A DNA stretch of 64,000 nucleotides from Noviluteimonas caseinilytica (GTDB lineage Bacteria > Pseudomonadota > Gammaproteobacteria > Xanthomonadales > Xanthomonadaceae), in the NCBI RefSeq assembly GCF_018406605.1, contig NZ_AP024545.1, forward strand, positions 1,116,001 to 1,180,000, in the 5' to 3' direction. A program made the translations under genes and the position numbers. Shown here piece after piece: positions 51,054 through 59,009 of this stretch. Below the pieces are notes generated by a model, which worked only from the letters and a program-made list of their open reading frames with translations, ran no database searches and was not told the DNA's origin. Every line of letters starts with the position of its first letter. Positions within the stretch are counted from its first letter, which is position 1.

Positions 51054-53228
51054 TCAGGCCGGCTGCAGGTTGGCGTAGGCCAGCACCAGCCATTTCGAAC
51101 CGGCGTCGTCGAAATTGACCTGCACGCGTGCGTGCGCGCCGGTGCCTTCGTAATCGATGACCACGCCAGTACCGAACGTCGGATGGCGCACGTTGGCGCC
51201 GAGCTTCACGGGCGCCGGATCCATCGCCGGCATCGCCGCGTTGCGCCGCCCCTGCGGCATGTAGGGACGCGAGACCTGCACGCGCGGCCGCACTTCGTTC
51301 ACCAGCGGGCCGGGGATCTCGCGCAGGAAGCGCGAGGGGATCCCGTACATGTCCGAGCCGTGGATGCGCCGCGCCTCGGCATACGTGAGTACGAGCTTCT
51401 GCCGCGCACGCGTGATGCCGACGTACGCCAGGCGCCGTTCTTCCTCGAGGCGACCGGGCTCCTCGGAGGACTTCGTGTTGGGGAACAGGCCTTCTTCCAG
51501 GCCGGCGAGGAACACCAGCGGGAATTCCAGCCCCTTCGCGCTGTGCAGCGTCATCAGCTGCACGCCGTCCTCGCCGGATTGCGCCTGGCCCTCGCCCGCT
51601 TCCAGCGCGGCGTAGCTGAGGAACGCGACGAGCTCGCTCAACGCCGCCGATTCCTCGTCGTCGCCATGCACGAAGCGCGAGGCGACCGACACGAGTTCGT
51701 CGAGGTTGTCGGTGCGCGAATCCAGCTGGCCGCGTGATTCGTTCGCGTAGTGCTCGCGCAGGCCGCTGCGCACCAGCACGTGGTCGATCTTCTCCTGCAG
51801 CGGCAAGGCGTCGGTTTCCACCTGCAGGCCTTCGACCAGCAGCAGGAACCCCGCGATCGCGTTGCGCGCGCGCGCCGCCAGGCCCGTGCCTTCGGAGACG
51901 CGCTTGGCCGCTTCCCACAACGAGATCGCCTCTTCGCGCGCGCGACGACGCACTTCGTCCAGCGTGCGCTCGCCGATGCCGCGGGTCGGGGTGTTCACCG
52001 CGCGCTCGAAGGCGGCATCGTCCGCGCGATTGGTCACCAGGCGCAGGTACGCCAGCGTGTCCTTGATTTCCGCGCGCTCGAAGAAGCGCTGCCCGCCGTA
52101 CACGCGGTACGGGATCTGTTCGCCGAGCAAGGCTTCTTCGAACGCACGCGACTGCGCGTTGCTGCGATAGAGGATCGCGCACTCGCCGTGGCTGCCGCCG
52201 TCGCGCACCCAGGCGCGGATGCGTTCGACGACGAAGCGGGCTTCGTCGATTTCGTTGTACGCCGCGTACAGGTCGATCGGCTCGCCTTCGCCGGCGTCGG
52301 TCCACAGCTGTTTGCCGAGGCGATCGGGGTTGTGCGCGATCACCGCGTTGGCGGCGTTGAGGATGTTGGACGTGGAGCGGTAGTTCTGTTCCAGGCGCAG
52401 CGTGGTCGCGCCCGGGTAGTCGCGCAGGAAACGCTGCACGTTCTCGACCTTCGCGCCACGCCAGCCGTAGATCGCCTGGTCGTCGTCGCCGACCACGAAC
52501 ACGTGGCCCGTCTCGCCCGCCAGCAGGCGCACGAAGCCGTACTGGATCGCATTGGTGTCCTGGAATTCGTCGACCAGCACTTCGCCGAACCGGTGCCGGT
52601 AATGCGCCAGCAAGCCCGCGTTGTCGCGCAGCAGTTCGTGCGCGCGCAGCAGCAGCTCCGCGAAATCCACCAGGCCCGCGCGTTCGCAACGCTCCTGGTA
52701 GGCCGCGTACGCCTTGCGCATCGTGTCCATGAACCAGTCGCTGCCCGGCTGGATGTTCTCGGCGCGCCGGCCTTCATCCTTCTGCGCGTTGATCCACCAC
52801 GCGATCTGCCGCGGCGGAAACCGCGTGTCGTCGAGTTCCAGCTGTTGCACCACGCGCTTGACGAGGCGCAGCTGGTCGTCCGAATCCAGCACCTGGAAGC
52901 CTTCCGGCAAACCGGCGTCCTGCCAGTGCAGGCGCAGCAGGCGATGGGCGAGGCCGTGGAAGGTGCCGATCCACATGCCGCGCGATCCGTTGCGCAGCAG
53001 GTGCTCTGCGCGATGTCTCAGCTCGCCGGCGGCCTTGTTGGTGAAGGTGACCGCGAGGATGCCGTGCGGCGGCACGCCCATCACTTCGTTCAACCATGCG
53101 ATGCGGTGCATCAGCACGCGGGTCTTGCCGCTGCCCGCGCCGGCCAGCACGAGGTAGTGGCCGGCGGCCGCGGTCACGGCCTCGCGTTGGGCGGGGTTGA
53201 GCGCGTCGAGCAGGTGGGAGACATCCAT
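51054..53228 (-). CDS. uvrD: DNA helicase II
   Basis: 724 residues, UvrD/Rep superfamily 1. Walker A GAGSGKTRVL near the N-terminus, motif II in VDEFQDTN, QxxR-type motif in DDDQAIYGWRG, and YVGITRARQKL near the C-terminus. Used in nucleotide excision and mismatch repair. The C-terminal tail with FGTGVVIDYEGTG is the tudor-like RNA polymerase-binding region typical of UvrD rather than Rep. Start ATG follows TAAAAT by six bases. Confidence 0.95.
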   Translation of the reverse strand: MDVSHLLDALNPAQREAVTAAAGHYLVLAGAGSGKTRVLMHRIAWLNEVMGVPPHGILAVTFTNKAAGELRHRAEHLLRNGSRGMWIGTFHGLAHRLLRLHWQDAGLPEGFQVLDSDDQLRLVKRVVQQLELDDTRFPPRQIAWWINAQKDEGRRAENIQPGSDWFMDTMRKAYAAYQERCERAGLVDFAELLLRAHELLRDNAGLLAHYRHRFGEVLVDEFQDTNAIQYGFVRLLAGETGHVFVVGDDDQAIYGWRGAKVENVQRFLRDYPGATTLRLEQNYRSTSNILNAANAVIAHNPDRLGKQLWTDAGEGEPIDLYAAYNEIDEARFVVERIRAWVRDGGSHGECAILYRSNAQSRAFEEALLGEQIPYRVYGGQRFFERAEIKDTLAYLRLVTNRADDAAFERAVNTPTRGIGERTLDEVRRRAREEAISLWEAAKRVSEGTGLAARARNAIAGFLLLVEGLQVETDALPLQEKIDHVLVRSGLREHYANESRGQLDSRTDNLDELVSVASRFVHGDDEESAALSELVAFLSYAALEAGEGQAQSGEDGVQLMTLHSAKGLEFPLVFLAGLEEGLFPNTKSSEEPGRLEEERRLAYVGITRARQKLVLTYAEARRIHGSDMYGIPSRFLREIPGPLVNEVRPRVQVSRPYMPQGRRNAAMPAMDPAPVKLGANVRHPTFGTGVVIDYEGTGAHARVQVNFDDAGSKWLVLAYANLQPA

Positions 53229-53234
53229 GCGCGC

Positions 53235-53240
53235 ATTTTA
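53235..53240 (-). promoter_or_regulatory. Candidate -10 element of uvrD (leaderless)
   Basis: TAAAAT on the minus strand ends six bases before the uvrD ATG at 53228; no Shine-Dalgarno. Confidence 0.5.
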
Positions 53241-53276
53241 CGGGCGCGCGCGCGGTCCTGCGGTGGACGCGGGCAA

Positions 53277-53927
53277 TCAGTGCGCGTGTGCTTCCTTCTC
53301 GCGCTTCACCGTCGTGCCCGCCATCAGCTTGTCGGTCCAGGCGATGCCGATCGCCGAGAGGATGAACACGGTGTGGATGATCGTCTGCCACAGCACGCCC
53401 GTGGCGGTGATGGTGGTGCAGGCCTTGAGGTTCTCGCCCGCGTCGATCAGCGGCTTCATCGCCACCATCGCCGCGATGCCGGCCTGCGAACTGCACAGCG
53501 GCAAGCCGTCGACCATGCCGACTTCGATGAAGCTCTTGAGCAGGTGGATCGAGGAGATGCCGATGATCGCCATCGCCAGCTTCACCTTCAGCACGCTCGC
53601 GTTGACGTGGCTCAGCCACTCCGGCTGGTCCGGGTGGCCCTCCAGCCGCAGGCGCGACACGAACGTCTCGTAGCCGCCCACGATCACCATCATCAGCAGG
53701 TTGGAGATCATCACCACGTCGATCAGGCCCAGCACGATCAGCATGATCTGCTGCTCGCCCAGGCGCGGCGTTTCGTGGATGAGATGGATCAGTTCCTTCG
53801 CGAACAGGAACACGTACACGCCCTGCGCCACGATCAGCCCCAGGTACAACGGCAACTGCAGCCAGCGCGACGAGAAGATCAGCGCGGACAAGGGATTGAG
53901 CGTGCTGTGGTGCGGGACGTTCGCCAT
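53277..53927 (-). CDS. UPF0114 (YqhA/TIGR00645-type) membrane protein
   Basis: 216 residues with four predicted membrane helices; SSRWLQLPLYLGLIVAQGVYVFLF and IDVVMISNLLMMVIVGGYE are family signatures. The histidine-containing loop and the C-terminal tail (KREKEAHAH) are extra features. Function is unknown in all bacteria I know of. Upstream lies a transcription terminator and the hairpin array, so expression may start from, or be attenuated at, that element. Confidence 0.88.
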   Translation of the reverse strand: MANVPHHSTLNPLSALIFSSRWLQLPLYLGLIVAQGVYVFLFAKELIHLIHETPRLGEQQIMLIVLGLIDVVMISNLLMMVIVGGYETFVSRLRLEGHPDQPEWLSHVNASVLKVKLAMAIIGISSIHLLKSFIEVGMVDGLPLCSSQAGIAAMVAMKPLIDAGENLKACTTITATGVLWQTIIHTVFILSAIGIAWTDKLMAGTTVKREKEAHAH

Positions 53928-53975
53928 GGGGGACCTGCGTGGGGGACAGCCGGCGAGGGTGCCGAGTCGCGCTGC

Positions 53976-54004
53976 AAAAAGAAAGCCGCCCTTGCAGGCG
54001 GCTT
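53976..54004 (-). terminator. Rho-independent terminator before the UPF0114 gene
   Basis: On the minus strand AAGCCGCC, loop TGCAAG, GGCGGCTT (arms at 53997-54004 and 53983-53990), then TCTTTTT (53976-53982). It lies downstream of the phytochrome gene and hairpin array and 50 bases before the UPF0114 start. Confidence 0.75.
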
Positions 54005-54013
54005 GTTGTCCTA

Positions 54014-54187
54014 GGCCAGCGAGCAGCTGGCGTACGCTGCTTCTGGCCTGCCTCCGGGGGACGTACCTGGCCGGAGGACTTGGAGCCCGGGATGGCCGGG
54101 GACGGCGCGGAAGTTACGCCGAAGTTCCAACGGGTGCAACGCGAATCACGTCCCCGCGGGACGGAATCCAAACGCGCGGAGGATTCC
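54014..54187. other. Unexplained array of six hairpins
   Basis: 174 bases with no ORF, made almost wholly of inverted repeats, given as plus-strand arms: GGCCAG..GCAGC/GCTGC..CTGGCC (54014-54048), CCTCCGG/CCGGAGG (54051-54077), CCCGG/CCGGG (54086-54100), GGCG/CGCC (54104-54120), CGTCCC/GGGACG (54149-54163), GGAATCC/GGATTCC (54163-54187). On the minus strand it lies directly after the phytochrome stop and before a terminator and the UPF0114 gene. It could be a 3' UTR, a structured sRNA, or an attenuating leader. No known Rfam pattern is recognised by eye. Confidence 0.5.
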
Positions 54188-54189
54188 CG

Positions 54190-55917
54190 TCAAGTAACGG
54201 AATGCCCCAATAGCAATGCACGAAGCTCCGCTTCGAGTTCGGCGATGCGCGCACCGATGCGCGCGGTCTCCGCGTCTTCCAGGTGACCGAGGCCGTCGAG
54301 CAGACCACTGAGCTGGTCGAGGCGCGACTTTTGTTCCGCAATCACGTGGCGACGGCGGAACGCGCGCATGTCGCTCACGTTGTCGGCTTCGTCCGGCAGC
54401 GGCTGCCACAGGCGTTCCTGCAGCAGCCAGCGCAGGCGATCGGCGGCCGCGCGTTCGGCGTCGGACCACGGCAGGCTGCGGCCGCGCACGGTTTCGCGCC
54501 AGCTGGCGAAACTCTTGCGCGGTGCGATGCGCACGCCATCGTCGGTGGCCACCATCGACTTGTGCGGATCGCCCGCCCACACCACGTCTTCCACCTGCTC
54601 TGCGCGGAAGAACAACAACCAGTCATCGCGACGCCCGAACGACAGCGCGAGCACGCCGGCCAGTCCGTGCTGCGCACCGGGCATCGTCCATTCGCTGGCG
54701 ATGTCGGTGGTCGGCACGCGTTCGGTGCCGTGCGCGCGCGCCCAGCCCACGGCGTGCGCCAGGCCATCGGGCTCCGGCGTGCGGCCGTGCGTCGTCCACT
54801 GTCCGTCGCTGCGCAGCGCCACGCCATCGCAGGGCAGCATCGATACGACGAGATCGAGCGCGTTCGCAAGCGACGCGCCTAGTTCGCCCACGCCCGCCGA
54901 CAGCCGCAGTGCGAGGTGTTCGCGCGTGTCGCGCGCGCGGTCGTCCTGGCGCGAGGCGATGGACTGCTCGTCCACGGCCACGCGCATCGAAACGAACAGG
55001 CTGAACATGTCGGCCGCGGCGCGCACCGACGGCGGCACCAGGCGCGGTTCGCGGTGGTGGCAGGCGATCAGGCCCCACAGGCGCCCGCCGCTCACGATCG
55101 ACAACGACATCGACGCCGCCACGCCCATGTTGCGGAGGTATTCGCAATGCACGGGCGAGACGCTGCGCAACGCGTGCTGGCTCAGGTCGAGCGGTGCACC
55201 GGATGCATCGACGCCCGGCAGGATCGGCACCGCGACGTAGTTGGCGTCGGGGATCACGCGGATGCGGTTGCGCACGTACAGCGTGCGCGCCTGCACGGGG
55301 ATGTCGGAGGCGGGGAAGCGCAGGCCGAGGAACGGCTCGAGGTCGTCCGCGCGCGATTCGGCGATCACCTCGCCCGCATCGTCGTGGCGGAAGCGATACA
55401 CCATCACGCGGTCGTAGCCCGTGAGGCGGCGGATCTCTTCCGCGGTGCGCTGGTGGAACCCGCGCATGTCGGGCGCCACGCTGACGCGCGCGATCATGCG
55501 CTGCGCCATCACCGTGGGCGTCTGCCGATTGCCCGATCCCGCGCGCGGCTCCAGCTCCAGGTGCACCAGGCCATTGGCGACGTGCACGCCGATGTCGCAC
55601 ATGTGCGCCAGCGCGCCGATGTTGCCGACCGCGGCGCGTTGCGGCGTCGCGCCCGGTTCGATCATTTCGATTACTTCGAGCAGCGGCTCCAGCACATCGT
55701 CCGCGACGTGTTCGCGCAGGCTGTGGCCGAGCACTTCATCCGGCGGAACGTCGAGCAGTTCGGCGACGTTGGCCGAGGCCTGGCGGATGGTCCAGTCCGG
55801 CAGCGTGCAACTGAGCAGGTAGCCGTGCGGCTGGATCGCGCCGCTCAGGTGGATCGGTTCCCGCGCGCATTCGGCGGCGCCGGCGGCGGCGGCCGCGGTG
55901 GCTTGATCGTGGTCCAA
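54190..55917 (-). CDS. bphP: Bacteriophytochrome photosensory module lacking an output domain
   Basis: 575 residues from TTG at 55917, with GAGGA eight bases upstream and the heme-oxygenase stop ten bases away; the longer ATG frame (56004) would overlap bphO. Domains: N-terminal PAS (about 10-120) with the biliverdin cysteine C17 in ECAREPIH, GAF (about 135-305) with the FPASDIPVQAR motif, and PHY (about 320-505) with the tongue motif PRKSFASW. A short helical, probably coiled-coil tail (about 510-575) replaces the usual histidine kinase. It senses red/far-red light; signalling must go through another protein. Similar short forms are rare; XccBphP, for example, ends in a PAS9. Confidence 0.88.
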   Translation of the reverse strand: MDHDQATAAAAAGAAECAREPIHLSGAIQPHGYLLSCTLPDWTIRQASANVAELLDVPPDEVLGHSLREHVADDVLEPLLEVIEMIEPGATPQRAAVGNIGALAHMCDIGVHVANGLVHLELEPRAGSGNRQTPTVMAQRMIARVSVAPDMRGFHQRTAEEIRRLTGYDRVMVYRFRHDDAGEVIAESRADDLEPFLGLRFPASDIPVQARTLYVRNRIRVIPDANYVAVPILPGVDASGAPLDLSQHALRSVSPVHCEYLRNMGVAASMSLSIVSGGRLWGLIACHHREPRLVPPSVRAAADMFSLFVSMRVAVDEQSIASRQDDRARDTREHLALRLSAGVGELGASLANALDLVVSMLPCDGVALRSDGQWTTHGRTPEPDGLAHAVGWARAHGTERVPTTDIASEWTMPGAQHGLAGVLALSFGRRDDWLLFFRAEQVEDVVWAGDPHKSMVATDDGVRIAPRKSFASWRETVRGRSLPWSDAERAAADRLRWLLQERLWQPLPDEADNVSDMRAFRRRHVIAEQKSRLDQLSGLLDGLGHLEDAETARIGARIAELEAELRALLLGHSVT

Positions 55918-55927
55918 GGACGCTTCC

Positions 55928-56518
55928 TCAGCAGGCGGGCCGTGCGGACAGTTCGGCCCGGTGGAATTCGTGTTCGGCGGACGCGAACGTGCGTGCCGCG
56001 GCAATCATCATCGCGCTCTCGTCGCTGGCTTCGAACGCGGCGTTCTCGAGGCACCGCACGAAGGCGCGCCAGCGCACGCCGACACCGAGGCCGCCGTGGC
56101 GATGCAGGAAGTTGGCGCCCGCGCCGGCGGTGTGCCCCAGCGCCTGCGCATGCACGACCAGCTGCGTGGCGCCCAGCGCGGAGCCTTCGATCACGTACAT
56201 CAGGCCCGCGGCTTCCGCATCGCTGGACACCACGAGCGCAGGGCCGGGTTCGAGCGGCGACAGGCCGAGGGCTTCAAGATCCGCATCGATCCAGGGCGTG
56301 CGCACCGGATCGCACCATGCGCGCCACGTCGGGCCGAGGTTGGCGGCCGACAGCGCCCGCTCGGCATTGGCGAGGAACGCCTGCATGCCGACCAGGTACG
56401 TGCGGTATTCCTGCGCGGTGCGCAGGCCATGGGCGAATCGTGCGTCGAGGCGCACATGCGCGGTGCCGGTGGCTCCGCGCAGTCGATCGCGATATCCGTT
56501 GTCGGCTGCTGGCGTCAT
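55928..56518 (-). CDS. bphO: Biliverdin-producing heme oxygenase
   Basis: 196 residues. Oxidatively opens heme to biliverdin, the chromophore of the phytochrome encoded ten bases downstream. Proximal heme ligand H21 in ATGTAHVRLD and the distal helix glycines in EGSALGATQLV are conserved. A TAAATT hexamer lies eight bases before the ATG, and there is no Shine-Dalgarno. bphO-bphP form a clear operon. Confidence 0.92.
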   Translation of the reverse strand: MTPAADNGYRDRLRGATGTAHVRLDARFAHGLRTAQEYRTYLVGMQAFLANAERALSAANLGPTWRAWCDPVRTPWIDADLEALGLSPLEPGPALVVSSDAEAAGLMYVIEGSALGATQLVVHAQALGHTAGAGANFLHRHGGLGVGVRWRAFVRCLENAAFEASDESAMMIAAARTFASAEHEFHRAELSARPAC

Positions 56519-56585
56519 CGGCGCGCAATTTACACCACGCCGATGACCCGTTCTTCACCGACCTACACCGTCGCTGACCGGCGGA

Positions 56586-58910
56586 TTATTTCGCCGGTTT
56601 GATGGCGTATGCGGCCGGATGTTCAGCGCCCAGCAAGTGGTCGACGAAGTAATCCCAGCGCTTGCGCATCACGTACAGCGAGTACTCGCCGTAACCGTGG
56701 CGGGCGTTCGGCAGCAGCAACAGGTCGAAGTCCTTGTTGGCCTTGATCAGCGCATCCACGACCAGCAGCGTGCTCGACGGCGGCACGTTGTCGTCCATCA
56801 GGCCATGGATGAGCAGCAGGTGGCCCTTCAGGCCGGACGCATGGTTCTGGTTGGCCTGGTCGTCGTAGTTGGACTTGCCGTCCTTGCCCGACACCAGCAG
56901 GCCCTGCCACTTCTCCGCCCAGTCGTCTTCGTAGTTGCGGTTGTCGTGGTTGCCGCTCTCGGCGATGCCGACCTTGAAGAAGTCGCCATAGCGGAACATC
57001 GCCGTGCCCGTGGCGTTGCCGCCGCCGGAATGGCCCCAGATGCCCACGCGCGACAAGTCGATCCACGGATAGCGCGCGGCGAGCTGCTTCATGCCGGCGA
57101 CCTGGTCGGGCAGCGTGTTGTCGCCGATGTTCTTCGCGTAACCGTCGTGGAACGCCTTGGAGCGGTACGGCGTGCCCATGCCGTCGATCGCTACGACCAC
57201 GAAGCCCAGTTCGGCCAGGGCCTGGTTGTCGCCGTGCGCCGACAGGAACCCGTAGCTGCGCACCGAACCCACCTGCGGGCCCGGATAGACGTAGTTGATG
57301 ATCGGGTACTTCTTGTTCGGGTCGAAGTTGGACGGCTTGAACAGCATCCCGTACAGGTCGGTCTTGCCGTCGCGCGCCTTCACCACGATCGGTTCCGGGG
57401 CGACCCAGCCGCTCAGCTTCAGGCGGGCGAGGTCGGCCTGCGCGACCTGCGCGAGCACCTTGCCGTCGTTGGCATCCCGCAACACGGTGACCGGCGCGAC
57501 GGCGGTGGTGGAATACGTATCGACCACGCGCGTGCCATCGGGCGACAGGCGGAACGTGTGCTGCGCGTCTTCCGGCGACAGCAGCACGGGCTCGCCCGAA
57601 TCCAGGTTCACGCGATACAGGTGCTGGTGGTACGGATGGTGGCCTTCTTCGCGGCCGACGCCGGTGAACCACGCGGTGCGCGTGGCGGTGTCGAGGCGCA
57701 GCAGTTCGGCGACGTTCCAGTCGCCCTTCGTCACCTGGTGCTTCAGCTTGCCGTTGGTCGCGTCATACACATAGAGATGGCCCCAGTTGCTGCGTTGGCT
57801 CCACCACAGGATCTCGTTGCTCTCCGACAGGTAACGCCAGTTGATCGCGTTGATGCCGGACTCGAACCAGTTCTTCGCGTCTTCCTGGAACACGTCGCGC
57901 ACGGCGCCCGTGGCGACGTCGGCGATGCGCACCCAGGTCTTGGTGTGGTCGCGCGAGGTGGAGGCGAAGGCGATCGTCTTGCCGTCCTTCGCCCACTGTA
58001 CGTCTTCCCAGCCGCCGAAGCAGCTCACGTCGTCGCACTGCGTCGAACGATGCTGGTCCGGCGGCGTCTTCAGGCGCAGCACCGAATGCGTGGGCACGTC
58101 GATGACGACGCGCTCGATCATCGTGACGTCCTTGTCGCCGACCAGCGGGTACTTCCAGGTCTGCACGTCCGGATGGCCGACCTTCGTCGACACGAGCGTC
58201 ATCTCGCCCGTCTTGCGCTGGTCCTGCTGGAACGTGGCGATCTTCGACGAATCCGGCGACCACACCAGGATCGCGCTGTCGTCGTGCACCCAGCCCGCGT
58301 TGTTGGTCGCGTAGCCGAAATCCTTGATGCCGTCGGTGGTGAGCTGCGTTTCCTTGCCGCTCGGCAACTCGCGCACCCACAGGTTCCAGTCGCGGATGAA
58401 GGCTTCGCGCTTGCCGTCCGGCGAGGCATTGCCGGGGCCGTCGCCGTCCTTCGCCTTCGGCGCGGGCTTGGCCACGCAGTGCGGCTTCACCGCGTCGCAC
58501 AGGTAATGCGTGTCGCGCACGGCGATGTCGAGGCGGCCGTCGGCGGTGCCGTCGATGCCCGAGATCACCCGGTCGAGGCGACGCGCGTCCACCGGCTTGC
58601 CGGTGGCGGCGGAGAGCGCCTTGCCCATGCGCACGTGGTCGAACGCGGGCGCGGCCTTGCCGGTGGCCGCATCCATGCGCTGCAGGTGCATGCCGTTGGC
58701 ATCGGATTCGAAGTAGACGAAGTGGCCGTCGTCGAGCCACTTCACGCCGGTGACGGCGTGGTCCACGAGCGGGCCGGTGTTCTGGCCGAGCATGCGCTCG
58801 GCGCGGGCGTAGTCCGCTTCGGTGACGCGCGCGGGGGTTTGCGCGAACGCGCCGCCCGTGCACAGGAACAACACGGCGACCGATGCGCCCGCCTGCAACT
58901 TCAAACCCAT
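56586..58910 (-). CDS. Exported dipeptidyl-peptidase IV-like S9B peptidase
   Basis: 774 residues with a signal peptide (1-22, AFA-QT). DPPIV-type propeller (about 80-520) and hydrolase domain with S628 in GHSGGG, D707 in HGLMDDNVP and the histidine in ARHGYGE. Cleaves X-Pro (or related) dipeptides from peptide N-termini. GGGGAG ribosome binding bases precede the ATG at 58910, which is eight codons inside the longest frame. A TAGGAT -10-like hexamer is 35 bases upstream. Third S9 peptidase in the window. Confidence 0.92.
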   Translation of the reverse strand: MGLKLQAGASVAVLFLCTGGAFAQTPARVTEADYARAERMLGQNTGPLVDHAVTGVKWLDDGHFVYFESDANGMHLQRMDAATGKAAPAFDHVRMGKALSAATGKPVDARRLDRVISGIDGTADGRLDIAVRDTHYLCDAVKPHCVAKPAPKAKDGDGPGNASPDGKREAFIRDWNLWVRELPSGKETQLTTDGIKDFGYATNNAGWVHDDSAILVWSPDSSKIATFQQDQRKTGEMTLVSTKVGHPDVQTWKYPLVGDKDVTMIERVVIDVPTHSVLRLKTPPDQHRSTQCDDVSCFGGWEDVQWAKDGKTIAFASTSRDHTKTWVRIADVATGAVRDVFQEDAKNWFESGINAINWRYLSESNEILWWSQRSNWGHLYVYDATNGKLKHQVTKGDWNVAELLRLDTATRTAWFTGVGREEGHHPYHQHLYRVNLDSGEPVLLSPEDAQHTFRLSPDGTRVVDTYSTTAVAPVTVLRDANDGKVLAQVAQADLARLKLSGWVAPEPIVVKARDGKTDLYGMLFKPSNFDPNKKYPIINYVYPGPQVGSVRSYGFLSAHGDNQALAELGFVVVAIDGMGTPYRSKAFHDGYAKNIGDNTLPDQVAGMKQLAARYPWIDLSRVGIWGHSGGGNATGTAMFRYGDFFKVGIAESGNHDNRNYEDDWAEKWQGLLVSGKDGKSNYDDQANQNHASGLKGHLLLIHGLMDDNVPPSSTLLVVDALIKANKDFDLLLLPNARHGYGEYSLYVMRKRWDYFVDHLLGAEHPAAYAIKPAK

Positions 58911-58967
58911 GCCCCGCTCCCCGATCCGGATCAAGAGCCCGCGATCCTAGCGCACCCCGCGCGATTG

Positions 58968-58993
58968 GCCCCTGCAGGAAGTCCTGCAGGGGC
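58968..58993. repeat. Perfect 12-bp inverted repeat between the a2M and DPP genes
   Basis: GCCCCTGCAGGA (58968-58979), AG, TCCTGCAGGGGC (58982-58993). It follows the alpha-2-macroglobulin stop at 59010 on the minus strand but lacks a T run, so it is a hairpin rather than a clear terminator. Confidence 0.6.
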
Positions 58994-59009
58994 GGGCGCG
59001 CATCCCGGT

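Noticed and set aside
54014..54187. Hairpin array as RNase P RNA, 6S RNA or tmRNA
   Set aside because: Too short for RNase P, lacks the 6S rod (end-to-end pairing) and the tRNA-like end of tmRNA.
55918..56004. ATG at 56004 as the start of bphP
   Set aside because: It would overlap bphO by about 77 bases; TTG at 55917 has a ribosome binding site and starts just before the conserved cysteine segment.
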